Notes: generated from the sequence alone by a model not told the origin. A stretch of DNA of 64,000 nt from Uloborus plumipes (GCA_038373865.1 JAXGGA010003377.1:1-64000); one strand, 5' to 3'. Positions 1 through 13,149 are shown, counted from the stretch's first letter. A program made the numbers and translations.

Positions 1-538
1 GAAATAAAAACGTAACCATGGTAACAACATGAAAAGTTGATTTCCGTTGATAAAATAATTCATTTCATCTCTATTTTCAAACAAATTTTATTCGCGAGCA
101 AAGCCATTTTAGAATCGTTTGGCTTGCTTTACTGAAGGTAAGCCTTGAATTTCGGGGTTCTAAAAACAATTGTTACAGCTCTCCTGATGATCGTAGAAAC
201 TTCGAAAAAACGTCATTTTGTGCAGAAAATTTCAAGCTTTCGAATGACATAAGACTTGAAAATGTGTATGGAATATTTCTTCCCTATTTTATCGAATTTC
301 CTCTAAGAATTCGAATAGAAAAAGAACGAAATGGAATGTTCGAAAAATCGCTTCGAGGTGCAAAACTACATGCTACAAACTAATTTTGTGCCAAGTGGCA
401 TGAAAATCGACCGAACGGTTTTGGCGCTACGCGCGTAACAGACAGAAAGAAAGAAAGAAAGAAAGAAGGACAGACAGAACCACCTTCAGCTTTATTATTA
501 GCAGAGAAGATAGAGATAGAGAAGAGATGCCAAATGCG
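1..538. other. AT-rich non-coding DNA with AAAG microsatellite
   Basis: I see no gene here. A short (AAAG)n run lies at about 443-468. The small open frame on the minus strand across this area runs through the microsatellite and a poly-G run and has no recognisable domain. Confidence 0.5.
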
Positions 539-708
539 CAGGGACGTCATTTCAATTTTTTCCAAGGGGGGGGGGGTAAAGGGTCCAAACACAATGTAAT
601 TTCATCGGAAAACATAAAAAACCACGCCCACTTATATGTAAATACATTCATTTCTCAAAGCCGGGGGGGGGGCAATTGACACCCCCTGCCCCCTAAATGA
701 CGGGCCTG
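539..708. mobile_element. hAT-type MITE, copy 1
   Basis: A 170-bp element starts CAGGGACGTCAT and ends ATGACGGGCCTG, giving imperfect terminal inverted repeats that begin with CAGG, as hAT transposons do. It is flanked on both sides by the perfect 8-bp duplication CAAATGCG (531-538 and 709-716), the hAT target-site length. The interior holds poly-G and poly-C runs and CCACGCCCACTTATAT, shared with the copy at 47933-48110. It has no coding capacity, so it would need transposase in trans. Confidence 0.85.
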
Positions 709-716
709 CAAATGCG

Positions 717-2660
717 TCTTAAATACAGAATTGCCACATAAAGCTAAAGGCTGTTTAAATAAATTCAAAAAAAAGAAAACACAGTTGAAACTTTAGTATA
801 GTTAGTTCTTTGACACCTGAGGTAACTTTTCTTCCATTTCTACAAAAATCGATACTATTTTTCTTGGATGATATTTTTGTCTATTGGTACGAGGCAATAT
901 CATAACGTGGAAAGAACACGCATTATGGAAAGGATCTCGATATAGTTTCCCTGCATCGTTACGAATTCCTAGAAAATGTGTTCTATCAAAGGAGAATAGT
1001 TTCGCAAAAATGAAACTACTTGAGATGTTTTCTGAATTACCGACCTTGCAGCAGATGTACAAGTCGTAAAAGAGTGAAAATTTCAAACTAAATTTATTCC
1101 AAGATTCTTTGCTATTTTGTTCCCCATGGTAAAGTGGTAAAGTATAATACCCAGACGTTTTGATTCCAAGCTGATTTCTAATCTAAACTCTTTGTCAATT
1201 GTTCGGGTTAGGAGAAAAAATACTATATCTAGATTAACTAATGTAGAGGTTAATGCGCTCAAATCATGTTAAAAAATTTCTTATATAACAAAGTTTTTCA
1301 AGTTTTCTTGATATGTTGAAATGGAAAAACTTTTATTGTTTATACTTCGATGCATGATGACATTAGGTTAATTGTTTACGAAAAAAGACTTTTTTATGTT
1401 TACAGCTGTGGCAATCATAAGAGAAAGTGAGGTAAAGATGCACCTTTCATCTAAAGAAATTGAAAAGTGAAATTGAAGAATATTTAGAGATATTCTTACA
1501 GTAAAAGTTAGTCAGCATACTTCCTTAACACATTTGACAGGCAATATTCTAACTTTATAAGTGTTGTTAACACAGTTTTTTTTTTCATTATGTATAGGGG
1601 CAGAGGGGGGCGCATGTGAGCAAAAATGACATTTTGTATATTTTTCATTATTAATTTGAGATATAAAAGAAACAAGTGCTATGCATGATAAATCAAACAT
1701 TTGCTAAATATTTTCATGCAGTTACCTCCCTTCTTCAACAGTGGTTTCCAGCCAAAAAATAGATTGAAAATATGTTACATTTTGTTCACATCTCCCCAGT
1801 AGGGGGGCAGTTGTAAACACACCTGGGACACAAGTAAACACGGATACATAAATAGAAGTAAAATGCCCCTAAGCATATTTTTATGTATACTGCTTTATTA
1901 CACATTAACAAACACTTACAATGAAAATATCAAAGTATTTTTTAACAGGATTAATTGACTGAATTTAACGAACAATTTAGCCTTCAAGCTTTTCCGAAAA
2001 AGAAACAGAGGATGCAGCTCACGATGTGCCACCTAAAATTGTAGGTGGTAGTAATTTCAGCAGAATATCATCAGTGTTTACTATCGATGTACAGGGTGGT
2101 TATAAATTAACAGGAGGTGTTTGGAGCCCTCTAGCTCGCGAACTACTGGGCGAAACATTGCAAATTTCGTGAGCGTGCATATTAGACCATGGGATTTTAA
2201 ATCCTGGAATAAAAAAATAGTTTGAAAAATCACCACCAGGGGGAAATTTGGTGCTGTAAAAGTGAACACTGAATATCGCGAATTACACTTGAAAAGATGC
2301 TGTATAAATCAAATTCGCCAAGCAAAAATGATTGTTCTTTGCAAATGAGGTTTAATATGATCACCGTAGAATTTTCTATTAAAAACAAAGTCACCACGAA
2401 CAAAATAGCGGTCCATTTACGTAAAAGATTTTAAGCGCATCAATATGCCAATTGTCAGCAATGTAGCATTTCTACAAGATGTCTCTTTAGGCATCGCATA
2501 TTTCTTCTATTCAAACATTCAAATCTTTCGCATTTTTATTACTGATATGAAGAAGAGTTTTGTGCATTTATTTTTTAAACATGCGTTTTCATTATTTACT
2601 ATTCTTTACAAATTCGTTGATTTACTCCTCTTTATTTTGCAGGGGAACTTAGAATTTGAT
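717..2660. other. Unannotated AT-rich stretch
   Basis: No convincing coding, RNA or mobile-element signal was found. There are short G-rich runs near 1602-1612 and 1801-1807 and several tiny open frames without recognisable similarity. Confidence 0.4.
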
Positions 2661-2664
2661 TAAT

Positions 2665-4292
2665 GAGCCAATATTTAGAAAAGTGCCAATTTGAAGTTGG
2701 AGTTTTTTGAAAAAAAAAAAAAAAAATTTGCAGAAAAAAACTAATATTGGATTTTAAGTCTAAATTGGCTCTAAATGCCAGAAAATAAAAGGGGGGAGGT
2801 CAAGGAAGTTATTTACCCCCTCCTGAGATTACTCACTTTTAAGCCGTTACAGATCTGATGAATGTTACAGATCTGATGTTAATATGAGCTACATATTTGA
2901 GTTTATGCTTTCAGTCTTCGTTAACATCTCTAAATATGATATCATTTCCTTGCATTTTTAACATAGATTTAAGATAATTACATTAAAATATATATATTAG
3001 GCTAAAAAATCAAAATTCATTTAAAAAAAGCATTTCTTGGAAATAAAAATGAGCGATAAGGTTTTTAGATAAAATAAATTATGAGATTACCAAATCCAAG
3101 CTAATAAAACATTTGTTTTGTTTTGAAACAACACACAACTTCAACTTTTTCAACACACAACGTTGCTGCTTGCTTTTCTTTAATTAGTTGCAGGAAATTT
3201 AATTTCTTGATCAGAAAGTCAAATTTAGCGTGCTAGTTATTATCTAGTTATTTAACGAAGTTATGAGAAATTGAAGCACCAAAAATAAATAAATAAATAA
3301 ATAAAATAATAATAATTAATTAACTTAATTTCTGCAGTGTCAATTTTTCTTATTTTACTAACTTCTATTGTTAGGTCATACAAACCACAAATGAAGCAAT
3401 TGTACTAAAACTCATTGCTTTTCATTTTTTAAGAAGAAAAATATTTAATATATATGGCTGAAACCTATGATTTTTGCTTTTTATAATTCTGAAACGTGTG
3501 AGTTAGTTCTGTAACATATTCGCTGTTTTTCAATGTTACCGCTCTGACTTTTACAAATCTGACAAACTGACAAAGTTTTTTTTTTTTTTTATTTCCGAGT
3601 CGATCGCACTAAACCAAAATCAAACACGTGGTTTTTTCACTTGTAATAAAGGACTATACTTATATATAAAATAATTTTTAAAATAATAAAAACTGCGCAT
3701 TTTAGAGCGTGTTACCGATCTGATGACTCAAATGACACATTTTATAAAATCACTTTAAAAAATCTTACCTACAATTTTAGATGCAGAAATGCAAATTTTT
3801 AATTACGATTCGATAAAAGATCCCACCAGGTACTCAGTATCACGTGGTATAGGTGCAGGAAATGATTTTGGGAGCCTAAACATAGATCGGAAGTTATTGT
3901 TACCACTCTGACGGCGGAACTTGGGACACGCTTATTTCGCATCGGCTAGAAAATCAGAAATCGATTAAAACAAAAATTAAGTAAAATATTAACAAAGGGG
4001 TAAAAATAGAATCGTTTTTTGTACAAGTGCGTTTTTTTTTGGGAAGTTAGAAAGTGCGCATGACCTGTTTGCATGCTAAGCTTTGCTACTTGGGACACGT
4101 TACCGATCTGATTTTTGATGTATAAAAACAATATTTTCTGAAGAAAAAAATATTTTTTTTTCTGATGTTATTAGATGAAATGAAAGCAAAACTTATCTTC
4201 TTTCTGGGGAAAATTATTTTTTTAACTAGTTATTGAAATACTAGTGAAAATTCACTTGGGAAGTAAATTGGCACTTTTCTAAATATTAGCTC
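2665..4292. mobile_element. Non-autonomous DNA element with 28-bp inverted ends
   Basis: The left end (2665-2692) and right end (4265-4292) are inverted copies, with GAGCYAATATTTAGAAAAGT and the next eight bases matching at all but one position. Both ends abut TAAT (2661-2664 and 4293-4296), which would be a 4-bp target duplication, or a 3-bp TAA plus chance. The interior of about 1.6 kb is AT-rich and has no long open frame. It carries repeated copies of a GTTACMGATCTGATG-like motif near 2846, 2864, 3535, 3712, 3898 and 4100, all in the same orientation. The superfamily is not clear to me. Confidence 0.7.
3284..3322 (+). repeat. AATA/AAT microsatellite
   Basis: A short run of AAAT then AAT units lies inside the TIR element at 2665-4292. 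Confidence 0.7.
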
Positions 4293-4296
4293 TAAT

Positions 4297-6430
4297 GTCT
4301 ATGCTTTGACTGTGAACATTCACCTATTTTATCTGTACATTTTCTCATGAGCTCTTGATTCATTTATCTTAGATACTTATTTTAGGTAAAATATATTATT
4401 GAAAACAATTTAATTCAGCATAAAAATGCATTTATTAAGTTCAATCAAAACAAATGTTTTGTTTTGTAGTAAATAGTATAGTGAATGCGAACATGATTCG
4501 TACAAAAAATTCTACATATCTTGAACGGAAACATTTTGTACCAGAGACTTTTAAAGCAATTTCTTTTTAGTGCTTTTTAGTGTTTAAACCTTGTCTCGAA
4601 TATAAATACGATGATTAACAATCTTTAAGCACTAATCACAAAATCACTGCAGACTAGTAAAGACGCTTGTTTAAGGGTTATAGGAAACCATTAAAAAATG
4701 CAAATGGCTATTATGTAATTAGTGTTATTTGTTTATTTGATAGCAATGTATTTGTCATTAATAGTATGATACAAATATCTTGCTTTTATTTGTAATCAGC
4801 TCCATTAAAAATATTTAAGGGTTAAAATTAACAAAAATGTTTAATTTGGTTAGAAGTGTATACTTTGTTTCAGGAACCTTTAAATTGCTCTAAGAATAAA
4901 ATGTCGAATCAAAATTCAAATATATTTCAAAGACTATACACATCTTGGAAAAATAGTTTCGTCACATGTCGGTTCCAGTGCTTTAAGCAGTTTAAAGAAC
5001 TTTTTTATGCAACTGAAAATCTTCTAATAACTTTGTCCATGATATTTTTCCCATTTCTTACTATTTTCTTCCTGATTTAATACCCGAAAGTAAGAGGCTA
5101 TAATTTTCCCTCTTTATATCATTATGGGCATCCACATCGCGTGGTATTTCAAGTTCTATTTTGGGGCCTTATCCTTTTGTAAAAGGGAAAAAATCTTCTT
5201 TCTAGCTCTTTAAAAGACTCTCATGAAGCTGTGTTAGTGGTAAAATAGAGGAATTGAGTTAATCAGAAGATAAAAGAAAATAAGGCATAAACCAAAATTC
5301 AGTATTAACCGCGTAAAATATCATGGAGAGTCCAGAAAAGTTAAACGTCTACAAAACTAGAATTCAAATAAAAAGAAAAAAAAAGCGTATTGCATTTTAA
5401 GTGCAAATGTTAACAACTAAAGAAAACATAAGAACCCGTCCTCCCCTCCTCCAAAGAGGAAATAGTTATAAACCTTAAATTGAAATGGCAAGGCACGAGG
5501 TCCTTAAAGATTTTTATCCAGATTCTAGTCTAGACATCTTCAGAAAAACATAAATTTACAACTCACCATAAAGTGATCAAGATTCAAAATTTGTGGATAG
5601 TTTGACATTAATAAGTACAAATTTCAAGTCCGGATCTTATGTTTTAATTAATGTAAAAGGATGTTATAGGAAAACAACCAAATAGAAGTGGGTTGTTTCC
5701 CTATAACATAACTTGAGTCTGTGCATGTGCATAAAGTAAATGAAGATTGCTGAAAGTTATTAAAAATAAGAGCAATAGATTTGAGACACTCAAAAAAAAA
5801 TTGCGACCATTTTTTTTTGAAGAAAACGATGAATTTGTACTAAGTGAGTTTTTAAGAGTGATGAGTTTGTTTTCATAACCGGAACTGATTGAAAAGGCTA
5901 GTAAGATTACATCGTTTTTTTAGAAACTTTTCATAGCTATCTGCACAAACACTGAGTTTTTAATTTCTTAATGGTTGAGAATTTTTCAACAAGGTTTAAA
6001 GCTCTTATTTGTTGCCCTGGTACTAATTAATTTGAACCTAATAAGTATAGTAAACAAGGTTTAGTTTGACCGATAAATGACGCGCTGATGTTAAAAATTA
6101 TTTCTCTAAAGTTACGGATTCAAAAATTTCTATTTAAATTTCAAACCAAAATACAATACATGGGAATTAATTTAATACATGCTCAATGTGTCTTCTATCT
6201 CCAGCTATAATATGGCGCAAACAAATAGCAAAATTCTGCATAACTCTCTGAAGACTCAAAGTTTCTATGCTTTAAATAACTGATAACTTTTGAATCAAAC
6301 GCGATTGATTGTCCACCACACATTTGGACGTACTATTTTAGGCTCAGAATAAGTCGTTAATTTTTTTACTTTCTTTGCGTTAAAATTAGGTTTTTGTTCG
6401 AATAATACGTTCAACAATGAAAATACGCCC
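4297..6430. other. Unannotated AT-rich stretch with one hairpin
   Basis: No gene is recognised. The only structured feature I found is the inverted repeat at 5662-5708. Small open frames here lack any domain or compositional sign of coding. Confidence 0.4.
5662..5708. repeat. Short hairpin
   Basis: GTTATAGGAAAACAACC at 5663-5679 is followed after 11 bases by its inverted partner at 5691-5707, with one mismatch. The function is unknown. Confidence 0.6.
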
Positions 6431-6565
<135 letters not shown>

Positions 6566-7880
6566 TTTTTTTAATTAGAAGTAAAAGACCTTGCGAAAAA
6601 TCTGTTAAAAACGGAAATAAAGATAAAATACCCAAAAGACCCTGGGGCCTTCATCAGGGGGACCCCCCTAGGGTAGGGAAAAGTGGAGTGAGATGTTTCT
6701 AGCAAGTTGCAGGCAAAACGCCTAAGAAGATGCAACTTTTAGCCCCAGACATCTCACAAGCAAGCAGTAGGTCACTAGAAGTCCAATACATTTATGCATA
6801 TACACGAGAGAATACAATTCAAAAGACACTATATATAAGCAATAAAATTCAAATAGAACAGATGACAAGAAATTACAAGAAATACAAAAACAAGAACTTT
6901 CAAACAACACTGTAAGAACTACCAACCTATGGCTTCTTCAATGCGCTACTGATAAGACTGTTGGTCAAATTCGCGGGGTAGCAGTTTTCAGTTAAAGTTA
7001 CAATTAATTGTCTTATTGCTGAGTCTAGATTTGAATTATTGTTGCAAATTTTTTTGTATCGGGAAATTTGGGAGATGATAATGTTCTTGAAAACCTTTTT
7101 ACTTAGGCAACTGTGAAAAGGATAAGTGAGTGCACTTTGAAGTTGAAATCTTTACGTTTGTCCGCTACCAGTTTCAAAGAGCTGCCATAGGCGCCTTTTG
7201 ACCTGTGTGGTGAAGTTTATCTTTCTGTTCTATATGATTCTTCAACTACTTTGTTTGTGTTAATATATATATATATACATACACACACAATTCAATTCGT
7301 GATAAATCGAATATTACTATAACTCGAATTTCTTATTCGGTCCCGATCAATTTGTCTTCAATTCTATGTTAATTTTCCTTCATATCTCGAAGTTTTCTTC
7401 CCTTAACTCGAAGTTATTTTGAAGTGTCTAAATATTTGATAGTCAAAAAGCAGAAAAAAACTTTCAAGTGAGAGCATGAAATTTTATTTATTCTTCTCTT
7501 GAGGGGGGGGGGGTGGATTCATTCGGGGAAAATCTGAAGCCAAAAGGAGATCTGTTGAAGCAATGTGCAATAAAGGACTAACACCTGCGGTGGCTTTTGC
7601 TGTATTGTTTGCACTTATTGCGTCTGCAAGGATGCGTCTGTAAGGATTTCCAACAGTTATGCTTCTTCAATCTTCAATGAATCGTGACTGTGGCATAGTG
7701 GTCATTAAATTTAAAACAAACGACTTTTAAAGCAGTTTATAAAGAAAATTTCTTTAATGTGAATTTAAGAAATGTGATTAAAACACTAATGTTTGCAACG
7801 AAGAGTACATACAAACAATTGAAGGAAATGAAGCTGCTGCCAAGGAAAAACAATATGTGAAAACGCTGAAATATTTACCG
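6566..7880. other. Unannotated stretch with possible pogo-like trace
   Basis: No gene was found. Around 7289-7420 there are several copies of CTCGAA or AATCGAA, reminiscent of the CTCGAAT-type ends of pogo/Tigger transposons. I could not find a matching opposite end, so this is only a suggestion. A short AT run sits near 7262-7276. Confidence 0.3.
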
Positions 7881-9502
7881 TTTTTAGCCTACTTTCCCGT
7901 TAAAAACAAAAGAAAGACGAAAAAAGTATGAAAAGTAGCTTACTGCATCTAAAAAATATCGCCAAGTCCAAAAAATCTCGCCAAGTTAAAAAAAATATCG
8001 CCAAGTCCAAAAAATATCGCCAAGTTAAAAAAATAAAAAGGTAAAATGAATATCGAAAAATTAAAAATTTGAAAGTAGGGTATTGAGATGGGGAATTTGT
8101 GTGTCGGTCGGTCTGTCGGTCTGTCGTCGTCTGTCTGTCCCCCCCTAATAACTTTTGAATGAACATTCCGATTTGGACAAACTTTTTTTTGTTGGAAAGA
8201 TCTCGGCGAGTACAGCTCATTCCCATATTTGATTTTTCGATTTGAACAATTTTTGGTTCAACTTTGAGCCGTTCAAACAACCTGTCCCGCGATGCTAACT
8301 TTTGAATGAACAGTCCGATTTGAACAAACTTTTTTTTGTTCGAAAGATCTTATCAAGGATACTTCATTCCCGTATTTACATTTCCGATTTGAACAATTTT
8401 TCGTTCAACATTGAACCGCTCAAGCAAGCTGTCACCCCTAATAACTTTTGAGTGAACAGTCCGATTTAAATAAACTTTTTTTTTGTTCGAAGGATCTCAG
8501 CAAGGATACTTCATTACCGTATTTAAATTTTCAATTTGAACATTTTTTCGTTCAACATTGAACCGTTCAAGCAACCTTTCCCCACCTAATAACTTCTGAG
8601 TGAACCATCCGAATGGAATAAACTTTTTTTTGTTGGAAAGATCTCGGAGAGTACAGCTCATTCCCATATTTGATTTTTCGATTTGAACAATTTTTGGTTC
8701 AACTTTGAACCGTTCAAACAACCTGTCCCGCGATGCTTTCAGAAAAAAAATTTAACATTAGCGCCTACGGGGAATTTAAGTTGAATGTTGATCCTGAACT
8801 TAAAGTCGGATTTCCTTCAAACTAACTTTGTAAGAAAATGGTTTTGATAAATAATGTTTGTAAAGTACTTTTCTGAATAATCTTCTGTGAGGACTCTGAT
8901 TCCGACTCCGACTCCGCAAACATGGCGGAAATGCAGGCTCAGAAAAAAAATGACTGACTGTGCAGACGATTTTTTGTTTATTTATTCATTTGTTTTATTG
9001 AATTTATTATTATTATTATTATTATTTTTGGCAGACGATTTTTTTTGTAACAAAAATGTTTCATTCACGAGGGCATTTTATTCTTTATTTATATTTAACA
9101 ACTGGCAACGGATTAAAAGTGAAATTCGAGACATTTTATCAACGGACGAGTTTTTTTTCTTTTTTTTTTCTTTCTTTGATAAAATGTGTTTTGATGTACT
9201 TTGTACTTTTAATTTTTTTTTTGAAAACAATTGAGGAATTTTTCTACGGAAGAACTGTAACAGTTACATTCTTTAAAAGGTGCGACAAAACTTTATTTAT
9301 TCATTTATTTACTTTTTATGTGTCTATTTCATCTGATGAGAGGGGTATATTTTGCTTTTAGAAATCAGCTTTAAGTGCTAAAAAGGTATGTTTGACATAA
9401 TTTTTAGTCTCAGATAATTAAGAGAATAATGATCAGATGCTAGAATGCCGATGTCCATGTACGGGAAAGTAGGCTAGTTTAGTTCTTGACAGAACTTCTT
9501 GT
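7881..9502 (+). mobile_element. Helentron/HINE-like element, copy A
   Basis: The element begins TTTTTAGCC and carries the subterminal repeat AGCCTACTTTCCCGT at 7886-7900. Its inverted partner ACGGGAAAGTAGGCT is at 9461-9475, followed by a 3' hairpin with arms AGTTCT/AGAACT and loop TGAC (9481-9496) and the terminus CTTCTTGT. Between them, in order, are about four AAAAAATATCGCCAAG-like units, a TCGGTC/TGTC microsatellite (8101-8140), about four tandem units of roughly 145 bp (8142-8730) and a unique 3' body. Subterminal repeats plus microsatellite plus 3' hairpin is the layout described for Helentron-associated elements (HINE/DINE-1 type). I see no protein; short frames across the tandem units merely translate the repeat. 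Confidence 0.7.
8142..8735 (+). repeat. Tandem ~145-bp units inside copy A
   Basis: About four consecutive units each contain ACTTTTGARTGAAC, a CGATTTGAAC-type block, a GTTCGAAAGATCT block and GTTCAACATTGAACCG. Related arrays occur in the other copies with different unit numbers. Confidence 0.8.
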
Positions 9503-9599
9503 TTAAATTACAAAACTGCTGGGACGCCATTTCGAAATTTTCCAGGAGAGGAGGGGGGGGGAAGGGTGTATAAGTTTTTATTATTAAAATTTTCTATTC
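9503..9599. other. Truncated hAT-MITE-like fragment between two HINE copies
   Basis: GGGACGCCATTTCGAAATTT and the following G-run (about 9529-9570) resemble the left end of the hAT MITE at 47933-48110. No right end or target duplication is present, so it looks like a fragment. Confidence 0.45.
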
Positions 9600-9723
9600 C
9601 TAAAACTAATGGGAATCAATCAATGGAGGGCTGTTGCGACTAAAAAGGTCAAATGGAGAAAAATCAGCGAGTTGGCCTTGGCCTGCAAAAGGCTGTTGTG
9701 CTTTTGATGATGATGATGATGAC
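9600..9723 (+). pseudogene. RTE-like LINE 3' tail
   Basis: The plus-strand frame from 9600 reads KLMGINQWRAVATKK, continues with a WRKISELALAC-type end and stops at TGA 9705-9707. It is followed by a (GAT)n tail. This resembles the extreme C-terminus of RTE-class LINE reverse transcriptases, where a GINxWR segment precedes a basic helix, and the DNA shares a 3' end with the minus-strand copy at 58423-58908. Everything upstream of the tail is missing, consistent with 5' truncation at insertion. Confidence 0.65.
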
Positions 9724-10144
9724 GTTTTAAAACACAAAATATTCTGCTTGACCTTTTCAAGTGAATTGTTCATTTCAGAACTGTTTTATCACTGCTTGAA
9801 ATTGCAGCAGTAACTCTTAGAGCAACTAAAAATTTTACTGAAATTTCCTGCTATTTTTAAAGAAGTCGTTCATTGCTTATTCTTAGACACTTCTGAACCC
9901 CTGGTTTATCAAGAAAATATATACAAGCAAAAGAAACAACGTTTCAAGCACTAATTTCAAAATTTTATTTTTCGAACAACAACTATATTTGTGAGATGTG
10001 ATATGTTAAGCTTTAGAAATTCGCGCGTTTAACACTAGCATTGCCACTTTTTGTTTTAAGAATTGTCACACATGTATTTGTGGCTACTCTTAATCTTCCA
10101 AACATCTTTCAAACAACTGTTTCAATTTCATGAATGCTTGCTTA
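9724..10144. other. Unannotated spacer
   Basis: AT-rich sequence separates the RTE tail from HINE-like copy B. No feature was identified. Confidence 0.4.
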
Positions 10145-11700
10145 ACAAGAAGTTCTGTTAAGAACTAAACGAGCCTACTTTCCCGTATATCGACATCGGC
10201 ATTCTAGCATCTGATCATTATTCTCTTGATCATCTGAGACTAAATATTATGTCAAACATACCTTTTTAGTACTTAAAGCTGATTTCTAAAAGCAAAATAT
10301 ACTCCTCTCATCAGATGAAATAGGCACATAAAAAGTAAATAAATGAAAAAATAAAGTTTTGTCGCACCTTTTAAAGAATGTAACTGTTACAGTTCTTCCG
10401 TAGAAAAATTCCTCAATTGTTTTCAAAAAAAAAAAAAATTAAAAGTACAAAGTACATCAAAACACATTTTATCAAAAAAGAAAAAAAAGAAAAAAAAAAA
10501 AAAACTCGTCCGTTGATAAAATGTCTCGAATTTCACTTTTAATCCGTTGCCAGTTGTTAAATATAAATAAAGAATAAAATGCTCTCGTGAATGAAACATT
10601 TTTGTTACAAAAAAATCGTCTGCCAAAAATAATAATAATAATAATAAATAAAATAAAACAAATGAATAAATAAACAAAAAATCGTCTGCACAGTCAGTCA
10701 TTTTTTTTCATGCAGTCACCTGCATTTCCGCCATGTTTGCGGATTCGGAGTCGGAATCAGAGTCCTCACAGAAGATTATTCAGAAAAGTACTTTACAAAC
10801 ATTATTTATCAAAACCATTTTCTTACAAAGTTAGTTTGAAGGAAATCCGACTTTAAGTTCAGGATCAACATTCAACTTAAATTCCCCATAGGCGCTAATG
10901 TTAAATTTTTTTTCTGAACGGTTCAATATTGAACAAAAAATGGTTCAAATCAAAAAGCGAAATATGGGAATGAGCCTCTCCGAGATCTTTCAAACAAAAA
11001 AAAGTTTATCCCATTCGGAAGGTTCACTCACAAGTTATTAGGTGGGGAAAGGTTGCTTGAACGGTTCAATGTTGAACGAAAAAATGTTCAAATTGAAAAT
11101 TTAAATACGGTAATGAAGTATCCTTGCTGAGATCCTTCGAACAAAAAAAAAGTTTATTTAAATCGGACTGTTCACTCAAAAGTTATTAGGGTGACAGCTT
11201 GCTTGAGCGGTTCAATGTTGAACGAAAAATTGTTCAAATCGGAAATGTAAATACGGGAATGAAGTATCCTTGATAAGATCTTTCGAACAAAAAAAAGTTT
11301 GTTCAAATCGGACTGTTCACTCAAAAGTTAGCATCGCGGGACAGGTTGTTTGAACGGTTCAAAGTTACACCAAAAATTGTTCAAATCGAAAAATCAAATA
11401 TGGGAATGAGCTGTACTCGCCGAGATCTTTCCAACAAAAAAAAGTTTGTCCAAATCGGAATGTTCATTCAAAAGTTATTAGGGGGGGGGGGAGACAGACA
11501 GACCGACCGACCGACCGACACACAAATTCCCCATCTCAATACCCTACTTTCAAATTTTTAATTTTTCGATATTCATTTTACCTTTTTATTTTTTAACTTG
11601 GCGATATTTTTTGGACTTGGCGATATTTTTTAGATGAATTAAGCTACTCTTATTCTTTTTTCGTCTTTCTTTTATTTTTAACGGGAAAGTAGGCTGAAAA
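10145..11700 (-). mobile_element. Helentron/HINE-like element, copy B
   Basis: This is an inverted copy of the element at 7881-9502. The hairpin arms AGTTCT/AGAACT (10151-10166, loop GTTA) and subterminal repeat (10172-10186) lie at its left and mark the 3' end. The 5' subterminal repeat is at 11681-11695, followed by GAAAA. Tandem units, the CCGACCGACC-type microsatellite (about 11491-11520) and a single pair of GGCGATATTTTTTGGACTTG units follow in the reverse order. In the distal body, differences from copy A are scattered single bases, suggesting recent amplification. Confidence 0.7.
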
Positions 11701-12620
11701 TGGACTTCTATTAGATGATGTTTGCTTCCGACACAAAATGCTTTTGATGTGCTACTTAAATGAATTAAAACATTTTGTTTTCAAGATCTAACTTTTTGAT
11801 TTATACTTGTTTAGTATATAAATTTTCGTCGCTATATATATTTTTATGGCTGCTTAATTTCACTGAACATATAAGAACATGGAAAGCATTTTCGAAAATG
11901 ACAAAACGTTTTTGTTCATCATTTTTAAAAATTACTTCTAAAACAACACGAAAAATGCATCTAAAGATTTTTTTAGAAAGGGATAATCTCATCTTTCGCT
12001 TTTTAAAAATAATATTTCGATGAAAAAAACGAAGCTTGGAAGCTTCAAAATTTTTTCTTTCCAAAATATTACGATGCTATTTTTTAGAGTAGATTTTAAT
12101 TTCTCTTTTTTTAACAGTTTATTTTCAAACGCTCCACCATAAATGATAGGCTTCGCATATGATAATGATATTGCGTTTTTCAGCACTTTAAAACTATTAT
12201 GAAAGAAAAAAAGAAAAAAAATCATTGCTTTGAAGGAATGTGCAATCAAGTTTTTTTTAATTTGAAGGCCTGATATTCAAAAAATAAATTCCTGAGTTTA
12301 GACTGCATAAGCTAAATTTGGAATGAATAAACTAAAAAAAAGGTTTTTTTTTTATGGATTGATTAAGAATCTCTCTTCGAAAGTGATCTAGACTCCTTGA
12401 TAGATTAAAAAACAATACGTGATTTGTATTTCATTGAATAAGGTTTTTTGTATCCAATATGGACACCTCTAATATTTTCAAAAGTAATAAACTTAATCGA
12501 GAGATTCCGCTACATGCCTGTTAAGAAAAGCAGTTGAAAAGATAATTTAGCATGGAAAGGGCAAGAAAGCGCGTTGTTCACCATTTTGAATGAAACTTAT
12601 ATTTTCGTGATGTGCTGTTG
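11701..12620. other. Unannotated AT-rich stretch
   Basis: No coding, RNA or mobile-element signature was recognised here. Overlapping small frames on both strands (11775-12249) are AT-driven and lack domains. Confidence 0.4.
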
Positions 12621-12624
12621 TTAA

Positions 12625-13145
12625 CCCATTTATGCCCAAGTTTTTTGTAACATTTTTTTTTAAATTTTTATCTGCTTAAAATTCTTACTTGGAATGGTTT
12701 ACATACATTTTAGGCTTAAAATAGTTCGCCGTTGCCGTATTTATTAAGTTATTTAACGTCCTGTTTATGGGATATTTTGCAGATGTGAGCAAAATGCGAC
12801 CTTACTTGACTTTACTTTTGCAAAGTAACATTGCAGAAGGCATCTCTGATCAATTTTAAGCAAATCATTTTGAAATAGTTTAATTTTATGAAAAATAAGT
12901 TTGCAAAAAAAAAAAAAAAAATACTTTCTGTGGCTACCTATGCTGGATCGTTGCTTGACTGATTTGTCTGAAAATAGCTGTCAATAAATGAACTCTAATA
13001 TCTAGCTAGCTGCTTCATATGGTTTTCTCAAGAAGGAATATTCTACTTGTGAAAGACAGCTTTAGTAAAATGATATACTCATTACAGGTTTTAGTATGCA
13101 GTAACTAACGAGCGTCCCGTTTTTAGGCTACTGGGCATAAATGGG
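12625..13145. mobile_element. piggyBac-like MITE
   Basis: A 521-bp element has perfect 14-bp inverted ends CCCATTTATGCCCA (12625-12638 and 13132-13145). It is flanked by TTAA on both sides (12621-12624 and 13146-13149). TTAA target duplication with ends starting CCC is the piggyBac hallmark. There is no transposase, so it is non-autonomous. Confidence 0.85.
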
Positions 13146-13149
13146 TTAA

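Noticed and set aside
7900..8721. A recurring peptide MFERFKVEPKIVQIEK in several HINE-like copies
   Set aside because: It follows from the shared ~145-bp DNA repeat. Frames end at different places in each copy, run into the microsatellite and show no conserved full-length protein.
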